NCBI RefSeq assembly: GCF_032854445.1
Contig: NC_088305.1
Coordinates: 25,938,628-26,002,627 of the forward strand
Length of the DNA stretch: 64,000 nt
Source: Liolophura sinensis
Lineage: Eukaryota > Mollusca > Polyplacophora > Chitonida > Chitonidae
Direction of reading: 5' to 3'
The position numbers were made by a program, and so were the translations under genes. Each line of letters opens with the position of its first letter. The stretch's first letter is position 1. This document shows positions 23,701-36,884 of this stretch, piece by piece. The notes beneath the pieces are model-generated. The model had not been told where the DNA came from. It did no database searches and saw only the letters and a program-made list of their open reading frames with translations.

Positions 23701-25262
23701 TCGTCATATGACAGAAAAATTGTTGAGCACGATCTTAATTTCCAACCACTCACTCACTCCTTCCGCGTTTCGAATTCTCTCTCCCTTTCTTTTTCTCTTT
23801 CCAGTCTCCGTATTCCCTCTCTTTCCTGTCTTTCCCTTTACTGTTCTCTCACTCTCCTCTCTTTCCCTTCCCTTTTCTCTCTCCTCTTTTCCCCTTCCCT
23901 TTTTCTTTCCTCTCTTTCATTTTCCTTTTCTCTCTCTTTTTTCTCTAACTTCAATTTTACCATCTCCAGTTGCAGTTTTAAAACTTCAATATCTGTAGCT
24001 GGTGACGCCGTAATTACACGGGGTAGGTCGCTGCTTAATCCTAAATGCTAAGCTATTGCCTCCACCATTTCACTTTTCTTTAAGCTATGGGCAAAGTTGA
24101 ATTTCTCTTTTTCTGCAATGACTCTTAGTTTAGCTTTTCTGATAGCAGATAGTCTACTTATAGTTGCGCCAGAATCTAAAGGTACCTCAACATTGAATTC
24201 CACAGCCATTGTTTAAATATTACAATGTATACAAAAGTAACAATATCCTGTCAATCTCCCAGTGAAACCCTGTTTGACCGTATGTTTACAAAGTGCTACA
24301 AATGTTGCAATTTCGATTAGCACTGCTAGATTTTCCCAGACGAGACCCTAATTTGTTAGGGTATGGGTATAATAAGCCAAAATCAATTCCCAATAACGAC
24401 CCTAACCTGGGTCAAACAGAGTAACACTCTCAAACACTGAAATGGTTGGTTTAACATTTGAATGAATCAAAAAGGAAAATAATGAGTTAAACTACAAATA
24501 GCAATGCACAGGATGTTACTATAAATGACTGCAGCTTACTCGTATGTATAAATACTTCCGACCTGATTTACGCTACAGTCCTTAACTTGACTTTCCGACG
24601 TTGTCCAATCGGCACTGGAATATTCCAATCCTCTTTCTGGATGTCCGTTCCCTCTTTACTGGCACGGTTTGATGATCTCCCCCAACCATAACATGGTTGA
24701 ATTCTCCGACTTGTCTTACCAAGGGAGGTTGATACTTTTCTGGAATGGAGACCACAAATCTTCCAACAAGCAGTTAATATGTACACGTTAATCACAGTTC
24801 ACAAAATGCAGAATGTCCGCCAACAATCACCAGTTAATCCTGGTACGGCTAATCCAAATTACACCGGCTTTTCCACTAAAATGGTACTAACGATTTCTTC
24901 TAACTATACCTGTGATGTATCGTCCGTAACTCCGTCAAATACACCTTGTAGCTCTCCAAATGTCACTGTCGTATCACTGTCTATCTCTTTTCACAACTAT
25001 CTCTGACTCTCTAAGCCTACAAATCTGCCACCGTATGTATTGTCATCGAAGCTTCGAGAAAGAACAAAGAAAATACATCAACAAGGTCATTTTTCAGTGG
25101 CATCGGTCAATGGAAACTGATTGGCTAGAAATCTACAAGATGTTCTATATTTAGACTACCCGGCTGCAACTGAAATGAACATGTCTCGTGACTAAGCCGC
25201 GTTAGGAAATGTACAAGTATAAACATGCAATGTATTGTGACATGACACATCACACGCATGGT

Positions 25263-27289
25263 CCAATTCCACTCGAAGAAGTTTAAGTGTTATCGCTTTC
25301 ACTGTTTATTCAAATCAGACCTGAAATCGATATTAAGCCATTTCTGTTAGTTCCAGGAAATAGAACTATTTATTTCATTAGTGTTCTGATATCCGTTGCC
25401 CATACATTAATGCTTGGATCAATTAAACATTGTAATTTTTCCATATCTAGCCTTTTATGATTAACAATGGATTCGCGTCTGTTGTATAGATTTTTACCAA
25501 GGGGTACCAATGCAATCACAACACATAGACACGACGTCCATAATCCCATTCTGACACAATTCTAGATGTTAATCCTTACATAATGAAACATACATATAAA
25601 ACAAAACTGTTTGAATGTAAAAGAATAGCAGTTTGATTTTCTTTTATAGATGGTAGAAATCGTTGTCTATATATTTCAGGTAAGAAATCCTAATGCAAGT
25701 GAAAAAAACAGGTTTATTGTCGGCTTTGAAGATGTTGTTTCTTGTCCTTATTCCTTTTAATCATGGAAATGTTTTCTTCAAGTACTGACGTTTGCAGTAC
25801 GGAGCTAGATTCTTGTATCTTGTTAAGCTGTTTGATTTGTATATCGGTAACGCTTGAGCCAACTGTTTACAGGTGAACACCGCTCAACACTAAGACAATC
25901 ATAGGAAAGACCCCTTAGACGTGCTAACGTCACAAAAGTTTAATCATGAAATTGATATTCGTGTAAATAAATCAGCTATCCTGCTTATTAAATTTTCCAT
26001 CTAAGACAATAAAATTAATCGGTCGCTATATTATACCGAGTACATAAAGCTTATCTTACGATTCAAATATTTTAGTGCCGCCAGTATGGTGCAGAAAATC
26101 CCACCAAATGTTTCAAATATCTTAGTTAATTGTGTTTTTTTTTATAAAAGCTAAAACCCCAGACCCGAAATCCCGCCTTCCAAAAGTGTAAAAATATTTG
26201 AAGGTATGAATGTTATTGGTCTCCGTCATAATGAATCTTATTTTCACATTCAATGTTTTTTACCTTTAGCGCATATCTTAGGATATCACTTAACATGTCA
26301 ACAATGATTTAATTCCGGGGACTCCATTTTCCGTGCTATTAAGAGCAATAAATCGTTTTAACATTCACCGCGCAAAACAGAATTAGTGGGTACAAAAGCA
26401 TATCAGACATATACCTGTGATCGAGCAGGGTATAGGAAAAACATGGAAAGTTTTCAGTTTTGCGGTGAATTGATACCTTATGGGGGTTAACGTTATATCA
26501 TTGGGTGTGTAGACAAAGCTCCTTTCGTTGGATGCTGACTCGGATTTGTAGGTCAGATACTCGTCCAAAAGCAGGGGACGGCTCCACTTGTTCTAGGTGG
26601 GAAGCGAGGGTTCATCACTCCGGTAAAACGGGATGTTGCAACAGCCAAGTTTAGGACAAAAATATCAGTGGAAACGAAGTCGCAAAGTTTGATTTTAAAT
26701 CGCAAACAATTTTTTTAATAACAAGCAGTTGACTTCGATTTTATCAGCCCCAGCCTTCAAGCAACGCTACAACAAGTAATTTTGGAAGCAGAGAGAGTAT
26801 ATTATTGACACAAGAAGGAAAATATCAATACAGGAAATGTAGAACGGTTTGGAACGAAAGCGACTTTGATTTCATCATTCAAGATGGCCCGACTGAGTGA
26901 ACCGGAGCCGTGGTACGAGACTTCTCACGTTAGCTGTTTGGAATTTTAACTAGTGGGATTGTGTTTGGGGGATGTTGACAGAAGGGGGCCATCAGATTGG
27001 CGTAAGGCTTTGATTCGGGTTCATTCCAAATGGACAATGTAACAGTAATTATCATGTTTGGCAAATGAACAGAATTCTTCTAGAAGGCGACTTCCTCTTA
27101 CCTACAAAACACCAACCATCTGTGTTTGGGCGAATAATTTAGCCAAATCCCTGGAAATTGGATTTCAAAGCATTCCAACACAACTATTTCAATCCCAAAT
27201 AATACTGACATTCAAGGTCATAACAAGTGTCTGAATTGTCCTTCGAAAGAGAAATATATGTTTGCCGGATAGCTGTTTGATGCTTCAAG
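25263..27289 (+). other. 5' flank of copy C
   Basis: Close match to the copy A flank, with a deletion of about 200 bases around 26550 relative to 3690-3880. No gene seen. Confidence 0.5.
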
Positions 27290-27353
27290 ATGGAGAGACG
27301 GCTTCTGTTGGTATTTTATGTGATTTGTGTATTCACTGGCAATATGGCTCCAG
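27290..27353 (+). CDS. Copy C exon 1: signal peptide
   Basis: The 64-nt exon encodes the same leader as copies A and B but ends in GNMAP. The donor is GTAAGT rather than GTGAGT, a stronger consensus. Confidence 0.75.
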
Positions 27354-27499
27354 GTAAGTCTCAGGTATTATATTATCAATACATTGTGTGTTTACGACTG
27401 GCAAGCAAAATTTTCGTTACATTCAGATTCATGAATGCCGAGGTATAGGGCTGAGACAAATGAGTGTATAAATGTTGAATGTTAAAAATGTGATGTCAG

Positions 27500-27855
27500 C
27501 AACCTGTGGATGGTCGTGGGTTTACCCTGGGCTCTGCCCAGTTTCCACCCACCATCATGCTGGCCGCCGTCGTATAAGTAAAATATTCTTGAGTGCTGCG
27601 TAAAACTCCAATCAAATAAATAAATAAATAAATCTAAGCCATGTAAGGGTTCAGTGATCATGTGTGAGTTTTACCTCAGGTATGCTTTTATGTTATCTTT
27701 TTTACCCAAAACCATCCGCAGGTGGCTGTAAAACCCTCGCACGTGCGAGCGGAGATGAAGCCAGTATGAACTGGACTTGAACTCACAGGAACCGCACTGA
27801 TGATTATCTCCGGAGGTAGTAGGCTGCTCTAGCACTCTATCCACCATGCCGTGGA
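27500..27855. mobile_element. SINE family 1 pieces in copy C intron 1
   Basis: Same arrangement as in copy A intron 1; followed by a C-rich homopolymer near 27910. Confidence 0.5.
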
Positions 27856-29775
27856 GGCCATATTGATTCTAAGTATTCATGTAAATGCTTAGACAGTAGT
27901 AAATTATCACCCCTCCACCCCCCCCCCCCCCCCCACCCTCCGTCACTATAGCACCAAGCCTTTGGTAGAAAAATGGAAAAAAGTGAGGTTGATTAAATTA
28001 AAGCGGAAAGGATTTTTACATTTTCACCTGTGTATCTTGGAGAAAAGAAACCCTTTTAAAGATAGCAGGAGTCCAAAGGCCATCTACCTTAACGTTATCT
28101 TACATACATACGTCCTGTATATATATTTTTACCCAGTTTCCTGCAAAACCTCATGGGAATACATTTGTCTGAGAGGTGCTATCTACTTGTTATTATTATT
28201 TATTTGTTCTAAGATAATACTGTCATCACCACCTGAAATTACCATACCAGACTGGCCACATATCTCAAGGTGTTATCCTCTGATAGCTAATCCGGCTAAA
28301 CATACAGAACGATTTCATAACCAGCTTGCGTAATGTTCGCTCAGAGAAGACAATGGCGTTAATGCCTATTCTATGTACATTTACTTTGCGCTGTTATAAA
28401 ATAGATTTAACAAGCGAAGATAATAGAAAAGTCTGGGATTACGTAAGTCACGTAGTTAGTCATGTGGGACTCTTTTAAAATCCATTAACCTGTAAAATCG
28501 GTATACTAGTATTCTATCCACAGAGCGGATTTATCGGAAATCATTCAGCCATCACCAGTTTCTAATCAACGCCCACAATAAATAGACTTTTGCTCCAGCA
28601 TAGGCTTATTATAAGTAAATTTTGAACGCTCTGGTGAGGTTTTACATGATTATGAAAATTTACCGCACTGAAAGATGGTGTCAAAGTTCTGGTTACATAT
28701 TGTAGCATACGTCTGTCATGATTTCACCGTCATATATATGAATTCACTAAACCATAAATCTGTCCCACACATATCCGGAGTGGAGAGAGGGAAGTTGGAT
28801 GGTGGTTTGATAAGGGAGAAGGGTTTAAGTGTAAAAGGGCATGATAACGCCACATAACTACAATCTTGATTATGTTTACCAATACACGTGGCGTCTTGCA
28901 ATCCATACGTAGACCGTTACAGTAAACATTGTGTTTATGCATATTAAATAGGGTAAATAGTGCTGCGTGTGCTTTCAGGGACATGCACTGATGTGTTGGC
29001 ATGATCAGTCGTGTCCGTTTCCTCTGACTGCGAAGATTTCTGTGGAAGCCAAATTGTGCATTACTTCCGTTTGCTTTTGTTTGTGGCGTTTGTGGTGCAG
29101 CAGGAACATTTAGGGGACCGTTTATTTTTTATCTGATCGTTATTACATGCATCAAGCTGATCGAAAACACACCACCATCCGCAGGTTACTGGAAGGTTTT
29201 CCCACGTACAACCAGGGAAGAAGCCAACAAGAGCTTGGCGCTCATACCGGTTACCTTGGTGAAAGGCTCCTGAATCTCTGTGCTGTTGTATCAGGCTAAC
29301 CTCACTGCCATAGAGGCATCGCAAAGCTGTACCAGACGAAAACGTCAAATGTATAAACCCTAAAAACCCTGCCAAAACCCTAAACACTCTGCACCGTTTT
29401 GCTACCATTGAAGCACCATGCCGAAGACTCCTCACCCAGACACATTATACTGGAAGCGGGCTAATCCACCTTTTCGCCCTAACCTTTCAATGCTGAGAAC
29501 CAAGGAGATACCAAGTACCGCTTTGATATGGCCCGATCCAGGTTTGATCCCTGGCCTCTCGACTTTTACCCTGGCGCTCTATCACCATAAGGACAGAGAA
29601 GAGGTTAAGCACTTATTTAGCATGTCACGAACCAACAAAAACGGAATGCAGAATATTTACCATTGCCCTTCACACTTTGGCACCGCAAATATGTCCTACC
29701 ATGTTAATCCCCCTTGAAATCAACAAGTCAAGAAATTATTTGTTCAGGTTTTTAATATTTGTTTCCTGTCGCCAG

Positions 29776-29953
29776 GTTGCCCGCCTGTCCCTGGTACCAT
29801 GAACACGTACTACCGTTTGGACAGACTCGTGTTACTATGTATGGCCCGGCCATGCCGTGTACACAGACGCGAAATCGACGTGTAAGGATAACGGCCTTTA
29901 CCTTGTACAGTTGGAAGAGGAGGATGAACAAGAATGGCTCAACGCACAAACCA
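29776..29953 (+). pseudogene. Copy C exon 2: frameshifted CTLD half
   Basis: 178 nt. Identical in layout to copy A exon 2 apart from the loss of AC next to the codon for Asp37. The acceptor GTCGCCAG and donor GTAAGA are intact. Confidence 0.75.
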
Positions 29954-30216
29954 GTAAGATTTCCTTTGTTGTGGAGTTTAAATTGACTATGCTTAACTCA
30001 TAGTGTGTTTAATCTGTTTTGTTTACCTTGTTCAACACCTGACTGTGGCAATTAGATGGGCAATCAGAAAATGAAAAAAGTCTATAAACAAATAAATCAG
30101 CGTGGTTATCAGTAAATAAATAAAATAACATAAATAAATCAATAAATATAAAAATCCAAAAATCAATCAAAAACATCAAATAGATCAATAAATAATTAAA
30201 TATTACACTTCTACAG

Positions 30217-30411
30217 GTATTCAACACTGGCTGGGATTGTCAAAATCATCAGGTGTTTGGAGATGGGTGAATTCCGGGCAGATAGTGTCGAGCAGCGACA
30301 CCCGATGGGCGGATACCGTTTCAGGAAACCGGGCATACAAACAAACTTCCGCAAAATGGGCATCAACTTCGCGTTCCTCTTCTTATGCAGTCATCTGTGA
30401 ACGTGACACGA
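30217..30411 (+). CDS. Copy C exon 3: C-terminal half of CTLD
   Basis: 195 nt, open. Its 3' part (GCAGTCATC, then GTGACACGA) matches copy B rather than copy A, although C otherwise tracks A. This is consistent with gene conversion or unequal crossing-over. Confidence 0.75.
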
Positions 30412-30600
30412 GTAAGTTTTTCTGCAGTAGGAACAAAACAGATTTGTGTAGATTGATAGATATGTGTACATTGATGTTAAAATTGCTGCTTGAACTAATT
30501 CAAATCAAGTTTACATAAATATATACATATATAAGTTTTTCTGCAGTAGGAACAAAATAAATATGTTATGTGATATAATTCATAACAAGTTTACATAAAT
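30412..30600 (+). repeat. Tandem duplication at start of copy C intron 3
   Basis: AAGTTTTTCTGCAGTAGGAA occurs at about 30415 and again at about 30534. The first block continues as in copy B (GATTGATAGATATGTGTA), the second as in copy A (ATATGTTATGTGATATAATT). Confidence 0.8.
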
Positions 30601-31462
30601 ACGTGCACGATGTCATCTGTGATCAATTAGTGTATGAAAATATGAATTATGTATGTACATAGAAAATGTTGGAATTATTTTTGAAGAATGTAAGATGATG
30701 TCTGTCTGAGGATCAAAATTAATCTTTTAAAGGATTTAAAAAATAAACATGTTCAAAAAAAGGAGAGCGGAATCCAAGCCTGAAAACAATTGTGTAGGCT
30801 GTGTAGGTCAACTTCAGACTTTGACATTATATCTTCTGACTACAGGCTTAAGGGGAATGTAGGAGTTTCGAGTTGAACTCTTGTCGCTGAAGGTAAAAAA
30901 GCTCTACTGTACCATGTATCAAAATAGTAGTAGGTAACTTTTTTTGGTTACACTTACTATTACAGAAACAAGTTAAACAAAATGTTGTTTCTAGTCGACA
31001 AGCTATGGAAAAACTCAGATCCTGAACATTTGAGAACCTACCAAAACACAGCCAGAGGAGCGATTGGTAAATTATTGTCAATAAAACTTGTCTAACAATT
31101 TTTGCAACTCACATAATACAGTAGGAATCCCTTTTCCTTCACTAAAAGAGTTTAAAGGTAAATAAACTCGACTTATTATTTGGTGTGATATGAAGGAAGA
31201 TCATTTGGCTTTCAACACAAGGTACATGCATTCAGCTCGATGTACACGTGAAAATATATGCGTTATGTGTAGGAGAGCTTGTCATTTACTTAATGGCGGT
31301 TGAAGGTTTTCTCTCGTCTTCGATATACAAGAGGTCAAGGTTGGAAATCTTCCGGGTGGATCTGGCGTCTTAGGCGGGTAATTCAAGTTCAGGCCATATG
31401 CATCCTACGCATTTTTCGATGACCAATGTGGTTCAAGAGCAAAGGATCTGTTGTTTCTAATC

Positions 31463-31898
31463 AGAGTATAAGTCTTAATTATGCACCGGAGTGTACCAGA
31501 GTGTAAGTCTTGACTGTGCTCCGGGGTGTACTGAAGTGTAAGTCTTAATTGTGCACCGGAGTGTACCGAAGTGTACTAGAGTGTAAGTCTTAATCGTGCA
31601 CCAGAGTGGACCGGAGTGTACCGGAGTACATGGGGAGCCAGCCTTAATTGTGCACCGAAGTGTACTGAAGTGTCAGCCTTAATTGTATACCGGGGTGTAC
31701 TGGAGTGTCAATGTAAATTGTGGACCGGAGTGTACTGGAGTGTACCAGGGTGCCATTCGAAATTGTGCACCATAGTGTTCCGGAGTGTACCAGAGTGCAT
31801 CAGAATTTCTGCCTTAATTGTGCACCGGAGTGTACCGGAGTGTCAGCCTTAATTGTGCACCGGAGTGTACCAGAGTGTCAGCTTAAATTGTGCACCAG
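31463..31898 (+). repeat. CACCGGAGTGTAC satellite, copy C intron 3
   Basis: Nearly identical to the copy A array, in keeping with the A-to-C segmental duplication. Copy D has lost it. Confidence 0.75.
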
Positions 31899-32847
31899 AT
31901 CCAGACTCTAACATACAACACATAATTGATTTGGAACAACACGTGACAAAATGTTCTCAGAGCTGAGTCGAATTAGGTTCTTTCTTCAGGCATGTCAGGA
32001 TATCGCATACAGAGTAGAAAAGCCACAAAATAAATGTTCACATTGTGAACATGACTTACTCTGGATTGTTAAACATATGAAACAAACCGACAATGTGTAT
32101 GTGAAATTACATTGACTAAAAGGTAAACGGTAAATATAAATAAATGGGTCAATATTGTAAGTCACGTGTACGAATAACAGTGCAGTTTGTCCTACATCGC
32201 CTAAAACGTATTTTTAAAATAGAAAATAGAAGACAATAATACTTGTTTAGCTCTGAGATCTGTTTTATTTTGTCCAGCTTAGCTTTCACAAATACTTCCG
32301 TTGACAAGCATGAAGTTCCGTCTTTTAGAGCGTGCTGTCCTCAAACCTATCCAAACTGTACGCCACAAATCACGTTTCATTTAATCATACAGTTTTCGTG
32401 ATTCCAAATCAACTAGATTTCGTAAATAATGAAGACCAAATTTACACAAATTTCCTGTCGTTCCAAATGTACATTGCGGAACGACAGGAAGCCAAATTTC
32501 GCTACTCGCCTTTTTCGTGTTGGCCGCACTCGGCGTCGTCTGGAAAGATAAAGTTGTGGATCTGTTGGATTGAAAACCAAAAAAAATGTACTGGACTTTA
32601 TCAGTAGGCGGTTAATAACTTTGTTGGTCGTCTGAACTCAGAACTAACACATGTTGTGCACTCTCATGAAGAAAGGAAGGTTCTTGACAATGTCGCATAG
32701 AATAGTTTCAGGTATTACAACTAGCATGATTAAATATAATTTCTTGTGCAAATAGGAGTAAGTTATTTTTCTTTCACTCAGATAAACCAAGTAAGAGATG
32801 GTCAGTATTTTTAGTAAAACAAACTATATTTTCTTCTGTATTGGTAG

Positions 32848-32916
32848 CAACAACAACAACATCAACAACGGCGACGGCAACATCGACGACATCCCTCTCT
32901 GCTTCACCAGACACGA
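32848..32916 (+). CDS. Copy C exon 4: Thr-rich linker
   Basis: 69 nt, with a TTGGTAG acceptor and GTAAGT donor. Thr/Ser/Ala-rich, nearly identical to copy A. Confidence 0.75.
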
Positions 32917-32927
32917 GTAAGTAGGTC

Positions 32928-33205
32928 TTTGTATTTATTTATTCATTTGATTGGTATTTTAAGCCGTATTCAAGAATATTTCACATCATCATCGGCGACC
33001 AACATTATGGTGGGATGAAACCGGACAGAGCCCGGAGGACACCCATTACCATCCGCAGTTTGGTGCCAGAACTTCCCACGCACACCCGTAAAGGAATCCG
33101 GTGAGAACTAAACTGCAACTCACAGCGAGTGTATTGGTGAGAGGCTGCTAGTTCACTGTGATGTCCTGGAACGCGAAATCACTAGGCTACAGGGGCGCCA
33201 GGGGT
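32928..33205 (-). mobile_element. SINE family 1 in copy C intron 4
   Basis: Orthologous insertion to the copy A intron 4 element, same orientation. Confidence 0.6.
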
Positions 33206-33299
33206 GTCTGGGTCTAGTAGCGTACTGGTCGATCTGGAGTCAGTATACTATGATCTCTTATTAGCTTTACGTCTCAATACCTTTTGTTTGTTTTTGTAG

Positions 33300-33547
33300 G
33301 TGGATCATTGTGTCCCGGTTTTCAAAAGTTTTATTTACACAGATACACAGAAGAGTATCTTGATATTCTACGGACCACTTCGCCTGTGAGGAGCATATTG
33401 GACTGTGTAGTCAAATGTATAAATGACAATAGCTGTAGAGGAGTTCGTGTCGAGTTACACCGAGGACTGTGCGCTCTATTGAGCCCTTCTGCGGTGTACA
33501 ACACATGTCCTACAGATTCTGAGTGCTATCGAGTTGTTGGTGTCTAG
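33300..33547 (+). CDS. Copy C exon 5: PAN/apple-like domain and stop
   Basis: The 248-nt coding part ends with TAG at 33545-33547. It matches copy A but lacks the extra Cys231 (AGC instead of TGC) and has SAV in place of SVV. Confidence 0.8.
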
Positions 33548-33685
33548 AAGAACACGAAGTGATTAGAAAAACAACCATTAATGTTTATGTTTAAAGAGAT
33601 CTATGTGATATTTAAATTAGGTTATTGTTTAATTTAACTTCCATCTTCTCATTTTGTATTATTGTGTATACACTGTATTCTGCAC

Positions 33686-33691
33686 AATAAA
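33686..33691 (+). promoter_or_regulatory. Poly(A) signal, copy C
   Basis: AATAAA at the position aligned with copies A, B and D. Confidence 0.55.
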
Positions 33692-34049
33692 CCAAATTTC
33701 TGTGGTTCCGAGACAGCATTTATGACATTTTAATATGTAACTATATGTACAAGTAAATGGTAACACGCGAACGAATTGTAAAGTATGACTTAAAGCCACA
33801 TTTCCTACATACATATATATAATACCTTTACTAATCGCCGCCCCCAACACTGATCGGTCGCTAATTAGATCTGATATAACACTTACTCTCAGTCTGCTCG
33901 CTGTTGATCTAATATAGGTTTGTTTCCACGTTTAAAGAGCGAAGGTCAGGGGTTCAGTGATGTGTGTCGATTTCGTTTACTTACTGACTTATTTGATTGT
34001 TGGATAACACTACGTTATATAATATTTCACTTAATTATTATTTATTAAA

Positions 34050-34965
34050 TATGTTGGCATTCGGCCCGGTCTGCTACATCGGATTCGGCATGATGCTCAA
34101 GTGAGACAGAATTATGAATATGTTGAGAATCCAATGTAGCAGGCGGCACCATGTTCGGACATATCCCTAGTATTGTCTCACTAAAACGTCATACCGAACA
34201 TATTGTAGCAGATCACACCTAAAGTCGACATGTTCATGCCGTTGTACCAATGGCACGTCATGCCGAATTTATCCCGCCACACCCAAATCCGACATGTTCA
34301 TGCCGCTGTGCCACTGGCATTTCATGCTGAACTCAAAATAGAGGGCCGCACACAAAGCGGACATTCTCATGGCGCTGTACCACCGACACGACATGCTGAA
34401 CTCAATGTAGCGGGCCGCACACAAGGCCGACATATTCATGGCGCTGTACCACCGGCACGTCACACCGAATTCAATGTAACGGGTCTCACTCAATGCTGAC
34501 ATGTTCATGCCGTTGTACCATTGGCACGTCATGCCGAACTCAATGTCGTGCCGGTGGTACAGCACCATGAGTATGTCGGCTTTGGGTGCAGCCCGCTACT
34601 TTGAGTCCGGCATGACATGCCCGTGGTACAGCGACATGAACATGTCGGATTTGGGTGTGGAGGGATAAATACGGCATGACGTGCTAATGGTACAACGGCA
34701 TAAAGATGTCGGCATTGAGAGCAGTCCGCATACCGAACTCAATGTAGCGGGCCGCACTCAAAGCCGACATATTTATGTCGCTGTAGCATTGGCTCGTCAT
34801 CCCATTACTCATTGTAGCAGGCCGCACCCAAAGTCGACATATTCATGGCCCGCACCCAAAGCCGACATATTCATGGCGCTATACCACTGGCACGTCATGC
34901 CGAACTCAATGTAGCGGGCCGCGCCCAAAGCCGACATACTGGCACGTCATACCGAAAACACCAGA
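34050..34965 (+). repeat. GCGGGCCGCAC satellite downstream of copy C
   Basis: Same repeat; the part at about 34545-34730 is inverted relative to copy A. Confidence 0.75.
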
Positions 34966-35590
34966 CACGACAGCCTATACTCAATCACATGATACTGACA
35001 TCTGGTCGACCACTACTATGTTTGTTCTTCTAACGCTGAGAGCAAGTGAAGTGATGCCAAGGTTCCCAGGTTTAATGTCATAGGTGTGACCCGAGTCGGT
35101 GTTGAGCCCTGGTCCTACAGCTTATGAGATAAAAGTTCAAATTAACACCATCTCAACCGATGACTGCTTCCGCATTAAGCTTGTGTCAGGTGAGAAAACG
35201 ACGTGGATCCACATAGACGTCGTGTGAAAAGCCCTGAAACCGTACATAATCCAATTCCGCTCGAAGAAGTTTAAGTGTTATCGCTTTAAGTGTTTACTCA
35301 AATCAGACCTGAAATCGATATTAAGCCAGTTCTGTTAGTTTTAGGCCATAGAGCAATTTATTTCATTGGTGCTCTGATATCCGTTGCCCATACATTAATG
35401 TTTGGATCAATTAAACATGGGTAATGATTCCTAGCAATGGGTAATGAAGTCTAGCCTTTTATGATTAACAATGAATTAGCGTCTGTTGTATAGATTTTTA
35501 CCAAGGGATACCAATGCCATCACAACGCATAGACACGACGTCCATAATCCCATTCTGACACAATTCTAGATGTTAATCCTTACATAATGA

Positions 35591-35592
<2 letters not shown>

Positions 35593-35626
<34 letters not shown>
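35593..35626. repeat. AT microsatellite upstream of copy D
   Basis: A pure AT tract of about 34 bases. The aligned site upstream of copy B (12836) has only about five AT units. Confidence 0.9.
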
Positions 35627-35627
<1 letters not shown>

Positions 35628-36876
35628 CAAAACTGTTTGAATGCAAGAGAATAGCAGTTGTTTGATTTTCTTTTAATGATGGTAGAAATCGTTGACTATA
35701 TATTCCAGGTAAGAAATCCTAATCCAGGGGGAAAAAGTCTATTTGCAGGGTATGAAGATGTTGTTTTTTTTGTCTATATTCCTTTTAATCATGGAAATGT
35801 TTTCTTCAACAACTGGAGTTGGCAGTATGGAGGTAGATTCTTGAAGTTGTTTAAGCTGTTTGATTTGTATATCGGTAACGCTTGAGCCAACTGTTTACAG
35901 GTGAATAACACTCATCAGTAAGGCAATTGTTGAACAGATCCCGTAAACAATCTAAAGTCACAAAAATTTAGACTCGCGTAAATAAATCAGCTGTTCTGTT
36001 GATTAAATCTTCCATCTAAGCCACCCTCCACCCACCCTCCCCCCCCCCAAAAAAAAAAACAAAAAAACAAAAATGGATCTGTGTCTATATTGTTCTGAGC
36101 ACATAAAGATAATCTTACGATTCAAATGTCTTAGTGTCGCCAGTAATGGTGCAGAGATCCCACCATATATTTCAAATGTGTTAGTTAGTTATGTTTTTTT
36201 TATAAAGCTAAAACCCCAGACCCGAAATCCCGCCCTCCAAAAATGTAAAGATATTTGAAGGTATGAATGTTATTGGTCTCCGTCATAATAAATCTTATTT
36301 TAACATTAAATGGTTTTTAACGTCAGTGATTAGTCTTAAGGTATCGCTTAGCGTGTCAACAATGATTCAAGTCACTCAACAATGATTTAAGTCTTTTAAT
36401 TTTCCGTGGTATTCACAGCAATAAATCCTTTTAAAATTCACTGCGCAAAACAGCATCAGTAGGTAGAAAGACATACCAGACATAAACGTGTGATCATGAA
36501 GGGTATAGGAAACATATGGACAGTTTTTAGTATTGCGGTGAATTGATGCATAATGTGGGTAATTAAGGCCGTATCAGTGAGTGCGTAGACAAATCCCGTG
36601 TCGTTGGATACTGACTCAGACTTGTAGGTAAACAATGGGGTGGGGTGTGAGGGGCATTAACTGGATATGACTGAGGCGAATGATTGGGATTACAGATATG
36701 AAGAAATGAATGGAAGCATTAGCACCCGTTAGAAAGGAAACACAGTAACAATTCAGTCGTCAGGAACGGGAAGCAACGAGACCTAAACAAACCACAGGCG
36801 GTTACTCGTCGAAAACCTGAGGATGGCTCCATTTGTTCTTGGTGGGAAAGCCAGGGTTCGTCACTCCAGGAGAGCG

Positions 36877-36884
36877 TGACGTCG
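36877..36884 (+). promoter_or_regulatory. TGACGTCG element upstream of copy D
   Basis: Aligned with the copy B element, about 750 bases before the ATG. Confidence 0.25.

Larger units (their letters stand above)
22479..25262 (-). mobile_element. Ty3/gypsy retrotransposon fragment (gag plus truncated RT), unit 2
   Basis: Minus strand. RT motifs are clear at 22965-22693: LYVDYRQVNALT and SKIDLLKGYWQ. The following segment with the YxDD catalytic box is deleted: the frame jumps to an RNase H-proximal piece (HLGHV, FYRKF) at 22652-22480. A zinc knuckle lies near 23180-23225 and a gag start near 24209. It is a second copy of the element at 1-2373, carried along in the segmental duplication. The junction GAAGTGATG then CAGAAACTT near 22478 marks the break with sequence shared by copy A's flank. 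Confidence 0.7.
27290..33547 (+). pseudogene. Copy C: CTLD-linker-PAN gene with exon 2 frameshift
   Basis: Exon join by homology: 27290-27353, 29776-29953, 30217-30411, 32848-32916, 33300-33547. All splice sites are intact and exons 1, 3, 4 and 5 are open. Exon 2 is 178 nt instead of 180: two bases (AC) are missing in the GGACACAGAC of copy A near 29821. The shift brings an in-frame TAA at 29883-29885, giving a predicted product of about 57 residues. Because all exons are phase 1 on both sides, skipping exons 2 and 3 would still yield a secreted linker-PAN protein; that is inference. The PAN domain has seven cysteines, an odd number. A sequencing or assembly error in the short AC repeat is the main alternative. 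Intron 3 is mosaic. Confidence 0.75.
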
